DNA of 57,380 bases from Fimbriimonadales bacterium (GCA_025061985.1 JANXAW010000021.1:1-57380); one strand, 5' to 3'. Counted from the first letter of the stretch, positions 15,698 to 24,982 are shown. Notes: generated by a model not told the origin, from the sequence alone. Translations and numbers: made by a program.

Positions 15698-16006
15698 ATG
15701 CGCCACGAAGATATGCTCGCATTGCGCCAAGTACTAAGCGCAGGGATTAGCCCCGATACTGTCTGCTCCTTCGAGTATTTCCTGTATTTTGGCGACGAGG
15801 CGCTGGCCCACCTAGCAGCGCAGGCAGTTCAGCAAGCGGGTTACTACGCAGAAGTGGAGCCGACAGGAGAGGGCGGCTGGCAGTTGGTGGTCTTCGCAGA
15901 GCATCGCCCTGACATAAACGAGCTGGAGCGTCGGGTTAACTTTCTGGAGCAGATTGCAGAAGCGTTTGGGGGTGAGTACGACGGTTGGGGAGTGCCGCTC
16001 GGGTGA
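15698..16006 (+). CDS. RraB-like (regulator of ribonuclease B) protein
   Basis: 102 residues. The stretch FEYFLYFGDEALAHLAAQAVQQAGYYAEV, with the later GWQLVVFAEHRPD, follows the ferredoxin-like pattern of the RraB/DUF695-adjacent family, whose Gammaproteobacterial member binds and inhibits RNase E. Whether this host has RNase E is unknown, so the target is uncertain. The ATG at 15698 has GGGAGG 7 nt upstream. The stop overlaps the photolyase start (GTGA), which couples the two genes. Confidence 0.7.
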   Translation: MRHEDMLALRQVLSAGISPDTVCSFEYFLYFGDEALAHLAAQAVQQAGYYAEVEPTGEGGWQLVVFAEHRPDINELERRVNFLEQIAEAFGGEYDGWGVPLG

Positions 16007-17532
16007 AGGTACGCAACCTTGTGCTGGTACTGGGCGATCAGTTAGACCGCCGTTCTACCGCGCTGGAGGGGTTTGACCCTGCGCAGGATGCGGTCTGGAT
16101 GGCAGAAGTGGCTGAAGAAGCCACCCATGTGTGGAGCCACAAGGCGCGGATTGCCCTGTTTCTCAGTGCGATGCGCCATCATCGCGACTGGCTGCGCCAG
16201 CAAGGCTATCGCGTGCTCTACCACGCCTTGGACGACCCCGCAAACGAGGGCAGCTTCGCCAGTGAGCTGAGGCGCGCCGTGCGCCAACACCAACCCCAAA
16301 AGCTCATCGTTGTGGAACCGGGCGAGTGGCGCGTGCGACAAAGCCTTCAACGCACGGCACAACAACTTGGCATCCCCTTAGAAATCCGCCCCGACCGCCA
16401 TTTCCTCATCAGCGTAGATGAGTTCAAGCAACACGCTGCGCAGCGCAAACAGCTGCGCCTAGAGTTCTTCTACCGCGAAATGCGCCGACGCACGGGCATT
16501 CTTATGGAAGGCAAGCAACCGCTGGGAGGCGCATGGAACTACGATGCTGCCAACCGTCAATCGTTTGGCAAGCAAGGACCTGGCTTAGTCCCGCGCCCGA
16601 TAGGCTTTACGCCTGACCCGATCACTCAAGAGGTCATTCGCTTAGTAGAATCGCGCTTCCCTAACCACCCCGGTAGCCTGCGCGACTTCGATTGGGCAGT
16701 AACGCCCGAAGACGCCGAGCGTGCGTTAAATGACTTTATTGAAAACCGCCTGCCCCTGTTTGGACCGTACCAAGACGCGATGTGGACAGGCGAGCCATAC
16801 CTTTACCACTCGCGCCTCTCGTCAGCAATGAACCTCAAACTGTTAGACCCGCGCGTAGTAATCCAGAAAGCTACGGACGCGCTTGCCCAAGGACATGCGC
16901 CTTTGCAAAGTGTGGAGGGGTTTGTACGGCAAATACTGGGGTGGCGCGAGTACATCCGCGGGGTGTACTGGCTCTACATGCCAGAGTACTTAGAACATAA
17001 CGCACTCAACGCTGACGCGAATCTACCCAAGTTCTACTGGACGGGCGAAACAGACATGAACTGTTTGCGCGAAGTGATTAGCCAGACGCTGCGCTACGGG
17101 TTTGCTCACCACATCCAACGCTTGATGGTAACTGGGCTATATGCCCTCCTGCTGGGTGTACAGCCCAAACAAGTGCACCAATGGTACTTGGCGATTTATG
17201 TGGATGCTGTAGAGTGGGTGGAGCTGCCAAATGTGTATGGGATGTCGCAGTTTGCCGATGGGGGGCTGATGGCGTCGAAGCCGTATGTAGCTAGTGGCAA
17301 GTATATCCAGCGCATGAGCAACTATTGCGCGGGGTGTCGGTATAAGCCTGACAAGGCAATAGGACCTGATGCTTGCCCTTTTACCACGCTATACTGGGAC
17401 TTTCTGATGCGCCACGCGGCTACCTTTGAGAACCATCCGCGCTTGGGGCAACAGGTGCGCAACTTACGTCGCCTGAGCGAGTTGGAGCGCTCGGCGATAC
17501 ACCAGCAAGCTGCGCGGTTGCGTTGGGGTTAG
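16003..17532 (+). CDS. Iron-sulfur bacterial photolyase/cryptochrome (PhrB type)
   Basis: 509 residues of the FeS-BCP group, whose studied members repair (6-4) photoproducts or act as photoreceptors with FAD and a [4Fe-4S] cluster. NLVLVLGDQLD opens the N-terminal chromophore domain. Cys354, 442, 445 and 458 (in MNCL, NYCAGC and DACPF) have the same spacing as the four cluster ligands of Agrobacterium PhrB (350, 438, 441, 454). WREYIRGVYW and NVYGMSQFADGG are family signatures. The start is the GTG overlapping the RraB stop. Its end overlaps the convergent gene by 4 nt. Substrate specificity is not visible. Confidence 0.93.
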   Translation: MKVRNLVLVLGDQLDRRSTALEGFDPAQDAVWMAEVAEEATHVWSHKARIALFLSAMRHHRDWLRQQGYRVLYHALDDPANEGSFASELRRAVRQHQPQKLIVVEPGEWRVRQSLQRTAQQLGIPLEIRPDRHFLISVDEFKQHAAQRKQLRLEFFYREMRRRTGILMEGKQPLGGAWNYDAANRQSFGKQGPGLVPRPIGFTPDPITQEVIRLVESRFPNHPGSLRDFDWAVTPEDAERALNDFIENRLPLFGPYQDAMWTGEPYLYHSRLSSAMNLKLLDPRVVIQKATDALAQGHAPLQSVEGFVRQILGWREYIRGVYWLYMPEYLEHNALNADANLPKFYWTGETDMNCLREVISQTLRYGFAHHIQRLMVTGLYALLLGVQPKQVHQWYLAIYVDAVEWVELPNVYGMSQFADGGLMASKPYVASGKYIQRMSNYCAGCRYKPDKAIGPDACPFTTLYWDFLMRHAATFENHPRLGQQVRNLRRLSELERSAIHQQAARLRWG

Positions 17533-19265
17533 CGCATCAGAAAGCCGTAGAACACCCCTCGCGTTTGGTCAGCGCCGCCCCCTGAGACAATCCAGCACAG
17601 GGCCAGGTCTTGGTCTGTGTCGCCCGTGAAAAGCCAGCGGCTTCCGATCGGCACATTGGTGAGCGAGAGCGGGAAAACGAAGCGGTTGAGTGGATTGCGC
17701 GCCGTGACGAACATGACGCGCATAGTGGGGCTATTCGACTGAGCGTTGCTTAACTGAGCTTGGATGTATAGATACGGTACTCCGCGGTCCCTACGCGCGA
17801 TGCAACCGAGTGCCGCTCGCGCCACCCCAACCCCAGCGAATAGATGCTGAGGATACAAGGGTAGGGGTTTGCCGGTAGTGCGCTCAAGCCCATGCAACCA
17901 GCCGCCCACGGTCAGCAGGTAGATGGCGCTGCGCAGCGGGTCGTGGACAGGTTCAGCAGCAAGGGCACTGTCTAAGGTACGCACCCACAGCCACTTGCGC
18001 TGCGTTTCTTGATACGCCCCCACCGAGGCGTTCGAGGCCACAACCAATATCCCATCGCGCCATGTCACAAACCGCACAGGCTGGCTCCTGACAAGGGGCA
18101 GACACAACCCTTGTAGTTCGAGAGCTACTGTGCCATAGTTCCAGTCGTACCGGTACACATCAACGCGCCCGTCTGAGCGTCCCACTGCAAGCATGCTGTT
18201 GTCTAAGCTACAGAGTACTGTAATCGGTTGAGCTGAGGAGGCAGGCAGCATGGTAAAAGAGGCAGAGGGTGGAGCGGGGTTATGCACCCACACGCGGTGG
18301 TGTTGGTCAGCAAAGGCAAGCAGGTTGCCCACCTGCGCCAACGGTAGGGTGGGGCTTGCAGAAATGCCAGGTGGTAAGTTGAGGGGCTGAGCGTTGAGTG
18401 TAACCCCGTTTTGCGCCGCCCCCAACTCAAAGAACACAATTCGTCCAGACTGGGTTAGCACGTACCAGCGGCTGCCAATCACGATAGTGTGATGCGTTGG
18501 GGCAGGCGCGTTGATGCGCGCGCTCAACTCCACATTGTTTACAAATGTGGAGTTGCGCTGGAGGGGGTTGGGCGTTCGGAACAAGAACAATTGTTGCCCA
18601 TTCCACGTGAGCCAGTACAGCCGTCCCTGAATCAGCACGGGTTCACCCACAATCTGCTGGGCTGCCCCGGTGCTAGCGATGGTGTGTGCCCCGTGGGCAG
18701 CTTCCACGCCCGCGGCAAACTCGCTCCTAAATACAAGCTCCGGGGCGTGTCGGGAAGTGCCCAGCCAGTGAACAAACACGCCGTCCGTGTTACGATTGGC
18801 TGGCGGCCATGCGCGAATCCACAAACGGCGCGTTTCGCAAGGGAAGAAAGGAGCGGTCTCATTGGTTACCCCCACAAGCCTATCAGAGGCATCAAGCGTT
18901 TGCTCAAACAGTGTGAACGTCCAAGGGGTGGCATCTGCGCTTTCGAACGTCTTGAGGTGTACGCTTAGCGCATCCACTGCATTGCTATTATTCTTCAGCG
19001 TGAGTGCGAACCAGCCTTCGTTCCCAGAGAGGGTGAGGGTGCTTGGCGACTCGCGAATCACACTCCAGTGGTAGATAGCCCCTACAGAAACACGTGCAGG
19101 AGCAGAAAGGGAAAAAAGAAGTGTTTCACGAGAGTCCGTCGCTATGGCTCGCAGTTCAAAGATTGTGCCCGCCCACAAAAGCCCATGCGGGGTCCGGAAC
19201 GGTTGAGCGAGACCAACTGAAACGGCTCCCACCGCAAGCACAAGCATCCAGCAGCGGTATCGCAT
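17529..19265 (-). CDS. Secreted beta-propeller-like protein of unknown function
   Basis: 578 residues. The ATG at 19265 follows GGAGGGC and begins a signal peptide (MRYRCWMLVLAVGAVSVGLAQ). Residues about 30-170 form a beta-sandwich-like region (LLFSLSAPARVSVGAIYHW, WFALTLKNNSNAVDALSVHL). From about 190 to the end there are repeated blade-like strands with Trp and Gly (GEPVLIQGRLYWLTW, IGSRWYVLTQSGRIVFFE, SDGRVDVYRYDW, YLLTVGGWLHGLERTTGKPL) in the style of PQQ or WD propellers. No catalytic site is assigned. It has a 180-nt structured leader of its own. Fold inferred by pattern. Confidence 0.65.
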   Translation of the reverse strand: MRYRCWMLVLAVGAVSVGLAQPFRTPHGLLWAGTIFELRAIATDSRETLLFSLSAPARVSVGAIYHWSVIRESPSTLTLSGNEGWFALTLKNNSNAVDALSVHLKTFESADATPWTFTLFEQTLDASDRLVGVTNETAPFFPCETRRLWIRAWPPANRNTDGVFVHWLGTSRHAPELVFRSEFAAGVEAAHGAHTIASTGAAQQIVGEPVLIQGRLYWLTWNGQQLFLFRTPNPLQRNSTFVNNVELSARINAPAPTHHTIVIGSRWYVLTQSGRIVFFELGAAQNGVTLNAQPLNLPPGISASPTLPLAQVGNLLAFADQHHRVWVHNPAPPSASFTMLPASSAQPITVLCSLDNSMLAVGRSDGRVDVYRYDWNYGTVALELQGLCLPLVRSQPVRFVTWRDGILVVASNASVGAYQETQRKWLWVRTLDSALAAEPVHDPLRSAIYLLTVGGWLHGLERTTGKPLPLYPQHLFAGVGVARAALGCIARRDRGVPYLYIQAQLSNAQSNSPTMRVMFVTARNPLNRFVFPLSLTNVPIGSRWLFTGDTDQDLALCWIVSGGGADQTRGVFYGFLMR

Positions 19266-19447
19266 TGCCTGCCCTCCTGCCAAGTCAACGCTCGCTCAAT
19301 GTTGCCAAAGGCATCGGCAAACCCGATGCGGCAAGGTACCACAAAGCGTCGTCCATTGGACTACTGCGGGACAGACCCGCGATGAAATGCCAAGCAGCGG
19401 TCTGACGCCTCCCCTTTGGGCACGGCGTTATCGGCAATTGCCGTCCC
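19266..19447 (-). promoter_or_regulatory. Structured 5' leader of the secreted propeller-like gene
   Basis: If transcription starts about 7 nt after the minus-strand -10 at 19459-19454, the leader is about 180 nt. It holds the perfect 12-nt palindrome CGGCAATTGCCG (19432-19443), a stem of ACGCC with GGCGT around CCC-AAA-GGG (19405-19428), GCGGG with CCCGC (19366-19380), and GCATCGG with CCGATGC (19311-19329) extended by TTGCC with GGCAA (19302-19334). The ribosome site GGAGGG follows 20 nt later. No known riboswitch consensus was recognised. Structure is inferred from complementarity by eye. Confidence 0.5.
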
Positions 19448-19453
19448 TCTCTT

Positions 19454-19459
19454 AGTATA
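19454..19459 (-). promoter_or_regulatory. -10 box GGGTATACT upstream of the structured leader
   Basis: TATACT on the minus strand preceded by GGG, about 190 nt upstream of the ATG at 19265. The -35 region is not recognisable. Confidence 0.5.
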
Positions 19460-19910
19460 CCCTCAAGCGTAGGTTGCCTGCTTTTTTCTTCGAAGCCACT
19501 TTCATTTGCGCAGGCGCGAGAAGGCTCATCAGATAACTTGCGTGAACGACCTCATGCAAGACTGGTGCCGCGTTTATAAGGCGCGCGCAAGACTATAACG
19601 AGACCTACACCGCATGGACGGGCATGGTGTCCTGACATAAATCGGCGCTAGGCGCTTCGCTACGCGCTTTCCTAGCTTGGTAGATCCCTGTGTTAGAAAC
19701 GGCACGAACTTGCCAACGGGCGGGCTAACCGTTTGCCGACGGGCATACAAAAACCACGCGCTAGGGCTACCGCAACCGCGTTGTAGAAAAGTGGAGCATG
19801 GCGCGTGGAAGCCACTGACAATTGCCACTGAGCGCGCAAATAGCAAAGGACAAGCCGCTGGCGTATGTAATTGCCTGCTTGCCCCCTCGAACGGTTGTTT
19901 GAGGGCAGGG
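19460..19910. other. 450-nt stretch without a recognised gene
   Basis: No convincing protein frame exists on either strand: the short open frames have no ribosome site, no family resemblance and poor codon structure. I checked by eye for tRNA (no GTTCRANNC loop), tmRNA and RNase P core motifs and found none. Short complementary patches occur, but no closed fold is evident. It may be a decayed gene, an unannotated small RNA, or simply regulatory DNA upstream of murA. Confidence 0.5.
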
Positions 19911-19916
19911 TATAAT
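19911..19916 (+). promoter_or_regulatory. -10 box GGGTATAAT for murA
   Basis: TATAAT preceded by GGG, about 50 nt upstream of the TTG start at 19967. Two AGGAGG-type sites (19932 and 19951) lie in the leader; the second serves murA. Confidence 0.65.
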
Positions 19917-19966
19917 CCGTTGCAGCTGCGCAGGAGGCACTCTCATCGCAAGGAGGGCTGAGGATT

Positions 19967-21265
19967 TTGGAGAGTTACAGAATCACAGGTGGCACACCAC
20001 TTCACGGCGCAGTGTCGATTAGCGGCAGCAAGAACGCAGCGTTAGCGTTGATGGCGGGCGCATTGCTCATCGAAGGGGAGGTTGTGCTGCACAATGTGCC
20101 TCGGATTGGGGATGTATTTACGATGATTGCGCTTTTGGAAGGGCTGGGCGTGCGCACCGCATGGGAGGGCAATAGCTTGTATCTTGACACACGCACTTTG
20201 CACCACGCAGAGCCTGATGCGCGGTTGGTGAATCGGATGCGTGCTTCGTTTTATATCTTTGGGCCGCTGCTGGCGCGCTTGGGGTACGCTCGAATGCCTC
20301 ATCCTGGCGGCTGCCAAATCGGCACGCGCCCAGTGAACTTCCATATCAACGGGCTGCGCGCGCTGGGCGCAACGATCGAGCCTGACGATGGCATTTACGT
20401 TGCCCACGCACTAGGGCTGACAGGAGCGCGCATCTACCTTGATATGCCCAGCGCTGGCGCCACCCAGCAACTGATGGCTGCCGCCGTGTACGCCAGTGGG
20501 CTAACGGTTATAGAAAACGCCGCGATGGAACCTGAAGTGGTCAACCTTGCAAACTTTTTGAATGCTGCGGGGGCACGGATCGAAGGTGCTGGTACCAGCA
20601 CGCTCTACATCTACGGCGTGCCACGCCTTGCACCGTATGTCGAGTATCCAATCATTCCCGACCGACTGGAAGCGGGCACCTTCGCAATTGCCGCGGCGAT
20701 TACCCAAGGAGAGGTGGAACTCAATGGTGTTGTTCCAGAACACCTCCACGCCCTTTCCGCCAAGCTCACAGAAGCAGGCGTAGAGGTTTACGAAGGAGCG
20801 CATCGCCTAATTGTCCGCGCTACAAGGCGCCCAAAGCCTTTGGATATCCGCACCATGCCTTACCCTGGCTTTCCGACCGACTTGCAGCAGCCGATGTGTG
20901 CCTTCCTCGCCCTAGCAGAGGGCGCATCGAAAGTATTGGAGACGATTTACGAGAACCGCATCCAGCACGTGCCCGAACTGCAAAAGATGGGCGCGGATAT
21001 TGTGGCTGAGGGACGCACCATTCTCATTCGCGGGGTGGACAAGCTCAAAGGTGCGCGAGTGCGAGCAACCGACTTACGCGGCGGAGCAGCTCTTGTTGTC
21101 GCCGCACTCGCAGCACAAGGTGAAACTGTGGTTGACGAAATCGAGCATATCGATCGCGGCTATGAGCGGTTAGAATCTAAGTTGCAGGCTTTGGGGGCGC
21201 AAATTCAGCGCGTGCAACTACCTGCTGAAACACCCCCTGCCAAGGAGGTATCGTTGACTCTGTAG
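19967..21265 (+). CDS. murA: UDP-N-acetylglucosamine 1-carboxyvinyltransferase
   Basis: 432 residues; transfers enolpyruvate from PEP to UDP-GlcNAc, the first committed step of peptidoglycan synthesis. [16 protein letters not shown] holds the catalytic Lys-Asn pair. The active-site loop [11 protein letters not shown] has the Cys (116) that fosfomycin alkylates, so the enzyme is predicted to be fosfomycin-sensitive at that position. [13 protein letters not shown] and [16 protein letters not shown] are family signatures. The start is TTG, 10 nt after AAGGAGG; no ATG fits. mreB follows after 2 nt, and murB is further along at 25230. Confidence 0.96.
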   Translation: MESYRITGGTPLHGAVSISGSKNAALALMAGALLIEGEVVLHNVPRIGDVFTMIALLEGLGVRTAWEGNSLYLDTRTLHHAEPDARLVNRMRASFYIFGPLLARLGYARMPHPGGCQIGTRPVNFHINGLRALGATIEPDDGIYVAHALGLTGARIYLDMPSAGATQQLMAAAVYASGLTVIENAAMEPEVVNLANFLNAAGARIEGAGTSTLYIYGVPRLAPYVEYPIIPDRLEAGTFAIAAAITQGEVELNGVVPEHLHALSAKLTEAGVEVYEGAHRLIVRATRRPKPLDIRTMPYPGFPTDLQQPMCAFLALAEGASKVLETIYENRIQHVPELQKMGADIVAEGRTILIRGVDKLKGARVRATDLRGGAALVVAALAAQGETVVDEIEHIDRGYERLESKLQALGAQIQRVQLPAETPPAKEVSLTL

Positions 21266-21267
21266 CC

Positions 21268-22272
21268 ATGTTTCGGTTGCATGCTGAGCTGGGCGTGGAT
21301 TTGGGTACTGCGAACCTGCTGGTGTATCAGCGGGGGCGCGGGATTGTGCTACGCGAGCCATCCGTGGTGGCAATCTCGCAGCCCTCGGGCAAAGTGCTAG
21401 CGGTAGGCGAGGATGCTCGTCTAATGCTGGGGCGTACCCCTGGTAACATCGTTGCCGTCCGCCCGCTGGTCGATGGCGTGATTGCTGATTACACCATCAC
21501 GCTGGAGATGCTGCGCCATGTCATCAATCGCGTGTTGGGCAAGCGGCGCCTGTTCGCGCCCCGCATGCTGGTGTGCGTGCCTTCCAGTGCCACCGATGTC
21601 GAGCGACGCGCCGTGCTTCAGGCAGCCAAAGAAGCAGGCGCAAGCGAGGTGCACCTGATTGAAGAACCAATGGCAGCTGCCATCGGCGCAGGACTGCCCA
21701 TCAGCCAACCAGGGGGCAACATGGTGGTAGATATTGGGGGCGGCACCACCGACATCGCCGTCATCTCGCTGGGCGGGATTGTGATCAGCCGCAGCGTGCG
21801 CATCGCAGGCAACAAGTTCGACGAAGCAATCATGCGCCATGTGCGCCAGCGCTACAACCTAATGATTGGCGAGCGCACCGCCGAAGAAATCAAAATCCGC
21901 ATCGGTTCAGCCTACCCGCTGCAGCAAGAGCTTACAATGGAAGTGCGCGGGCGCGACCTAGTAGAAGGCTTGCCCCGCACCATCACCGTGCACTCGGAAG
22001 AAATCCGCGAAGCCCTCGCTGAACCCGTGCACCAAATCGTGGAGAAAGTACGCTCCGTGTTAGAAGAGACGCCCCCCGAACTGGCAGCAGACATCATTGA
22101 GCGTGGGATTGTGCTCACAGGTGGGGGCGCCTTGCTACGCGGATTCGACAAACTCTTGCAACAGGAGACGGGCATCCCCGTGTACATCGCTGAAGACCCG
22201 CTCTCATGTGTGGCAATCGGCACAGGGCGCGCCTTGGAGGAAATGGATGCCATCGGCAGGGCTACCCTGTAA
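21268..22272 (+). CDS. mreB: Rod-shape determining actin homologue MreB/Mbl
   Basis: 334 residues. The actin-type ATPase fold is complete: [12 protein letters not shown] (phosphate 1), [50 protein letters not shown] (phosphate 2) and [12 protein letters not shown] (adenosine motif). It should form filaments under the inner membrane that guide lateral wall synthesis. It starts 2 nt after murA, coupling a precursor enzyme with the wall-patterning filament. mreC and mreD do not follow, which is unusual for a first mreB copy. Confidence 0.96.
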   Translation: MFRLHAELGVDLGTANLLVYQRGRGIVLREPSVVAISQPSGKVLAVGEDARLMLGRTPGNIVAVRPLVDGVIADYTITLEMLRHVINRVLGKRRLFAPRMLVCVPSSATDVERRAVLQAAKEAGASEVHLIEEPMAAAIGAGLPISQPGGNMVVDIGGGTTDIAVISLGGIVISRSVRIAGNKFDEAIMRHVRQRYNLMIGERTAEEIKIRIGSAYPLQQELTMEVRGRDLVEGLPRTITVHSEEIREALAEPVHQIVEKVRSVLEETPPELAADIIERGIVLTGGGALLRGFDKLLQQETGIPVYIAEDPLSCVAIGTGRALEEMDAIGRATL

Positions 22273-22301
22273 ATCCTGCCCCACGCCCACACGACAGTAG
22301 G

Positions 22302-22307
22302 TATTTT
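22302..22307 (+). promoter_or_regulatory. Possible -10 box GGTATTTT with leaderless start
   Basis: TATTTT preceded by GG ends 6 nt before the GTG at 22314, the same spacing as the aldehyde dehydrogenase promoter. It is a weaker hexamer match. Confidence 0.35.
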
Positions 22308-22313
22308 ATAAGC

Positions 22314-23168
22314 GTGAAGCGGGCAAAGCGAGCACTGGTGATTGCAACGCTGGCGGTCGGGTGCGGGCTAGGAGCCTGTCAACCCTCTGCAAATCAGGTG
22401 GCATCTGCGCCGCCTTCCAACCCAACTCCATCAGCATCTGCCCCCACCGAAACCACCATCCCCACCTACCGCTACCGCGTTGTCAACACCTTTCCTCACG
22501 ACAAGCGGGCCTTCACGCAAGGGCTGGTGTTCCACAACGGCTACCTTTACGAAGGCACAGGGCTGTACGGCGAGTCCTCGTTGCGCAAGGTAGACTTGCG
22601 TACGGGGCGCGTGCTGCGCCTGCATCGGCTTGCACCCGAGTTTTTCGGCGAAGGCATCGCCATCCTCAACGACAAGATTTACCAACTCACTTGGCGAGAA
22701 GGGGTCTGCTTTGTGTATGACCTCGAAAGCTTTCGCCAAATCACCCAGTTCCGCTACTACGGCGAGGGCTGGGGACTAACCACCGACGGCAAATACCTGA
22801 TCATGAGCGACGGCAGCGACACCATCACTTTCCGCGACCCCGAAACCTTTGTTGAGGTGCGCAAAATCCAAGTGCGCGCACAAGGGAAACCCGTAGAGCT
22901 TCTGAATGAACTGGAGTACATTGAGGGCGAAATCTGGGCAAACATTTGGTATAGCGAGATGATTGCACGTATAGACCCTCAAACAGGCATGGTGAAGGCA
23001 TGGGTAGACTTAGAGGGCTTGCCCGTACCCAATCGCGCCTCTGAAGATGTGCTCAACGGCATCGCTTATGATCCCCAAAGCAAGCGCATCTTCGTCACGG
23101 GCAAACGCTGGGGAAAGCTTTTTGAGATAGAGCTGGTACCACCTGAGCCCACAAGTAAACAGCAATGA
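22314..23168 (+). CDS. Glutaminyl-peptide cyclotransferase-like lipoprotein (plant-type, five-bladed)
   Basis: 284 residues. The N-terminus has a short basic start (VKRAKRALVIATLAVG) and a lipobox ending at GLGAC, then a Pro/Ser/Thr-rich linker of about 30 residues. The domain begins at YRVVNTFPHDKRAFTQGLVFHNGYLYEGTGLYGES, the signature of plant/bacterial-type glutaminyl cyclases, and continues with EGWGLTTDGKYLIMSDGS, LNELEYIEGEIWANIW and LNGIAYDP. It should convert N-terminal Gln to pyroglutamate on exported proteins. GTG is chosen because it directly precedes the signal and follows a -10-like box. The stop overlaps rfaE2 by 4 nt. Confidence 0.88.
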   Translation: MKRAKRALVIATLAVGCGLGACQPSANQVASAPPSNPTPSASAPTETTIPTYRYRVVNTFPHDKRAFTQGLVFHNGYLYEGTGLYGESSLRKVDLRTGRVLRLHRLAPEFFGEGIAILNDKIYQLTWREGVCFVYDLESFRQITQFRYYGEGWGLTTDGKYLIMSDGSDTITFRDPETFVEVRKIQVRAQGKPVELLNELEYIEGEIWANIWYSEMIARIDPQTGMVKAWVDLEGLPVPNRASEDVLNGIAYDPQSKRIFVTGKRWGKLFEIELVPPEPTSKQQ

Positions 23169-23647
23169 GAAGCGCAGAGTCGAAGCTTTTGACGCGCGAG
23201 CAATTGAGTCTATTAGCCCCTGCGTGGCGCGAGGCAGGCAAAAAGGTCGTGCTGACCAACGGCGTGTTTGACCTGCTGCACGTGGGACATTTGCGCTACC
23301 TGCAAGAGGCACGGCGATTGGGAGACTTGCTGGTAGTAGGCGTCAACAGCGACGAGTCTGTGCGCCAGCTTAAAGGCGATAGTCGCCCCATCGTGCCCGC
23401 TGCAGAACGCGCTGAACTTTTGGCAGGCTTGGAGTGCGTAGACTATGTCACGATCTTCCACGAACTCACAGCGAAAACGCTTATCGAGATCGTGCAACCC
23501 ACCTACTACGCCAAGGGTGGAGACTATACCGAGCGCGACTTACCTGAGGTAGAAGCTGTCGTTGCCTACGGCGGCTTCGTGGTCATCTTGCCACTCTACC
23601 CTGAACGCTCCACCAGTGCACTGGTGGCGAAAATCAAACAACTCTAA
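23165..23647 (+). CDS. rfaE2: D-glycero-beta-D-manno-heptose 1-phosphate adenylyltransferase
   Basis: 160 residues of the nucleotidyltransferase family, equal to the C-terminal half of HldE. GVFDLLHVGHLRYLQEAR carries the HxGH motif, SDESVRQLKGDSRPI and AERAELLAGLECVDYV are family segments, and PERSTSALVAKI holds the ISST-like C-terminal motif. It activates heptose phosphate with ATP for LPS core or glycoprotein heptose, which supports a diderm cell envelope. The kinase half and GmhA/GmhB are not in the window. A closely related glycerol-3-phosphate cytidylyltransferase is the alternative but is less likely. It overlaps the upstream stop by 4 nt (ATGA). Confidence 0.88.
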   Translation: MRSAESKLLTREQLSLLAPAWREAGKKVVLTNGVFDLLHVGHLRYLQEARRLGDLLVVGVNSDESVRQLKGDSRPIVPAAERAELLAGLECVDYVTIFHELTAKTLIEIVQPTYYAKGGDYTERDLPEVEAVVAYGGFVVILPLYPERSTSALVAKIKQL

Positions 23648-23663
23648 CCCAAGGAGGTCTACC

Positions 23664-24938
23664 GTGCGCACCTTCATTGGATGGCTATTAGCAGCGACGC
23701 TGCTTGCAAGCGCCACTGCGGACTTGGCAAGCTATGTAAACGCCCCCTCGCCGTTTGAATGGACAAAGTCCCTAGAGTCTACCGTTGGCAACAGCCAGTT
23801 TGTAGAATTGACGCTGATTTCGCAAAAGTGGCGCGAATTTATCTGGCGTCATCGCCTCCGCCTCGTAAAACCGAACAACCTCAAATACACCACCACAGCC
23901 ATCTTGTACATCACGGGCAGCGGCGACGGACGTCGGGAACTGGAGCTAATGGCTCAGGTGCTGGAGCGTGTGGGGGCAATCGGGGCAATTTTGCACGATG
24001 TGCCCAATCAGCCGCTTATCCGACCCGACCTCGTGGAAGATAACCTCATCGCCCACACCTATGTGCAGTACTGGGAAACAGGCGACCCCACATGGCCCCT
24101 ACTGTTCCCGATGGTCAAGTCTGCCGTGCGCGCCATGGATGCCATCCAGCAGTTCGCCCGCAAAGAGTGGAACATAGAAATCAAAGACTTCCTAATCACT
24201 GGTGCCTCCAAGCGCGGCTGGACCACTTGGCTTACAGCAGCTATTGACAAGCGTGCGCGTGCCATCGCTCCAATGGTGTTTGACAACCTGAACTTCTTCA
24301 AGCAGATGCCCCACCAGCTGGAGCTGTGGGGACGCTACAGTGAACAAATCTCCGAGTACTACACGCGCAATCTGATGGAAAAAATGTACACCGAGCGTGG
24401 GCGCCAACTGGTGCAGTGGGTAGACCCCTACTATTATCGCGACCGCTACACGATGCCCATCCTAATCATCAACGGAGCGAACGATGCTTACTGGGCAACT
24501 GACGCCGCGCAATTCTATTTCAACGACCTGCCTAGCCGTCGCAAATACGCACTGTACATACCGAACGGTGGGCACAGCTTAGGCGACTTCAATCGGGTTA
24601 TCCACAGTATGGTCGCCTTCTACCTGATGAGCATTGGCAAACTGGAGTTTCCAAGCCCCCTAACTGCGTCGCATAGTGTTGCGGGCGATACGGTGATTTA
24701 CCGCGTGCGCACTGACAAGGAGCCCGAGCTGGTGCAGGTATGGGTGGCGCGGCGCACGGAGGACAAGGACTTTCGCCCCGCGCGTTGGGAGCCTGTGCGC
24801 GCTCAAAAAGAGGGCAAGCAGTGGGTAGCCCGCATCCCGCGCAATGGCGCCAACCTTGCTTTATTTGCCGAGCTTACCTACCGCGCCGAAACGGGCAACT
24901 TCTCGCTATGCACAATTCCAGTAATCGTGCCTAAGTAG
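23664..24938 (+). CDS. Secreted PhoPQ-activated (PqaA)-type alpha/beta hydrolase
   Basis: 424 residues. The GTG at 23664 follows AAGGAGG by 8 nt and begins a signal peptide (FIGWLLAATLLASATA). The family (PF10142) is an exported serine hydrolase of unproven substrate, first named from a Salmonella polymyxin-resistance gene. Landmarks are ITGASKRGWTTWL (nucleophile Ser), MVFDNLNFFKQMPHQLE, INGANDAYW (acid Asp) and YIPNGGHSLGDF (His). Residues about 330-424 form a beta-rich C-terminal domain. It is 16 nt downstream of rfaE2, so it may share the transcript. Confidence 0.88.
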   Translation: MRTFIGWLLAATLLASATADLASYVNAPSPFEWTKSLESTVGNSQFVELTLISQKWREFIWRHRLRLVKPNNLKYTTTAILYITGSGDGRRELELMAQVLERVGAIGAILHDVPNQPLIRPDLVEDNLIAHTYVQYWETGDPTWPLLFPMVKSAVRAMDAIQQFARKEWNIEIKDFLITGASKRGWTTWLTAAIDKRARAIAPMVFDNLNFFKQMPHQLELWGRYSEQISEYYTRNLMEKMYTERGRQLVQWVDPYYYRDRYTMPILIINGANDAYWATDAAQFYFNDLPSRRKYALYIPNGGHSLGDFNRVIHSMVAFYLMSIGKLEFPSPLTASHSVAGDTVIYRVRTDKEPELVQVWVARRTEDKDFRPARWEPVRAQKEGKQWVARIPRNGANLALFAELTYRAETGNFSLCTIPVIVPK

Positions 24939-24976
24939 CGCGCTCGCGGCAAGCAAGTGGCACGCCGCTGTTTGGG

Positions 24977-24982
24977 TACAAT
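24977..24982 (+). promoter_or_regulatory. -10 box GGGTACAAT for rpmB-murB
   Basis: TACAAT preceded by GGG, 26 nt before the rpmB ATG at 25009, with GGAGGGG as ribosome site between. Confidence 0.5.

Noticed and set aside
19266-19447. Cyclic di-GMP (GEMM-I) riboswitch in the leader of the propeller-like gene
   Set aside because: The GCAAACC and GACGCAAAGCC core elements are missing on both strands.
19460-19910. tmRNA, RNase P RNA or tRNA gene
   Set aside because: No tRNA-like T-loop, no CCA-adjacent acceptor, no peptide tag sequence and no RNase P core were found.
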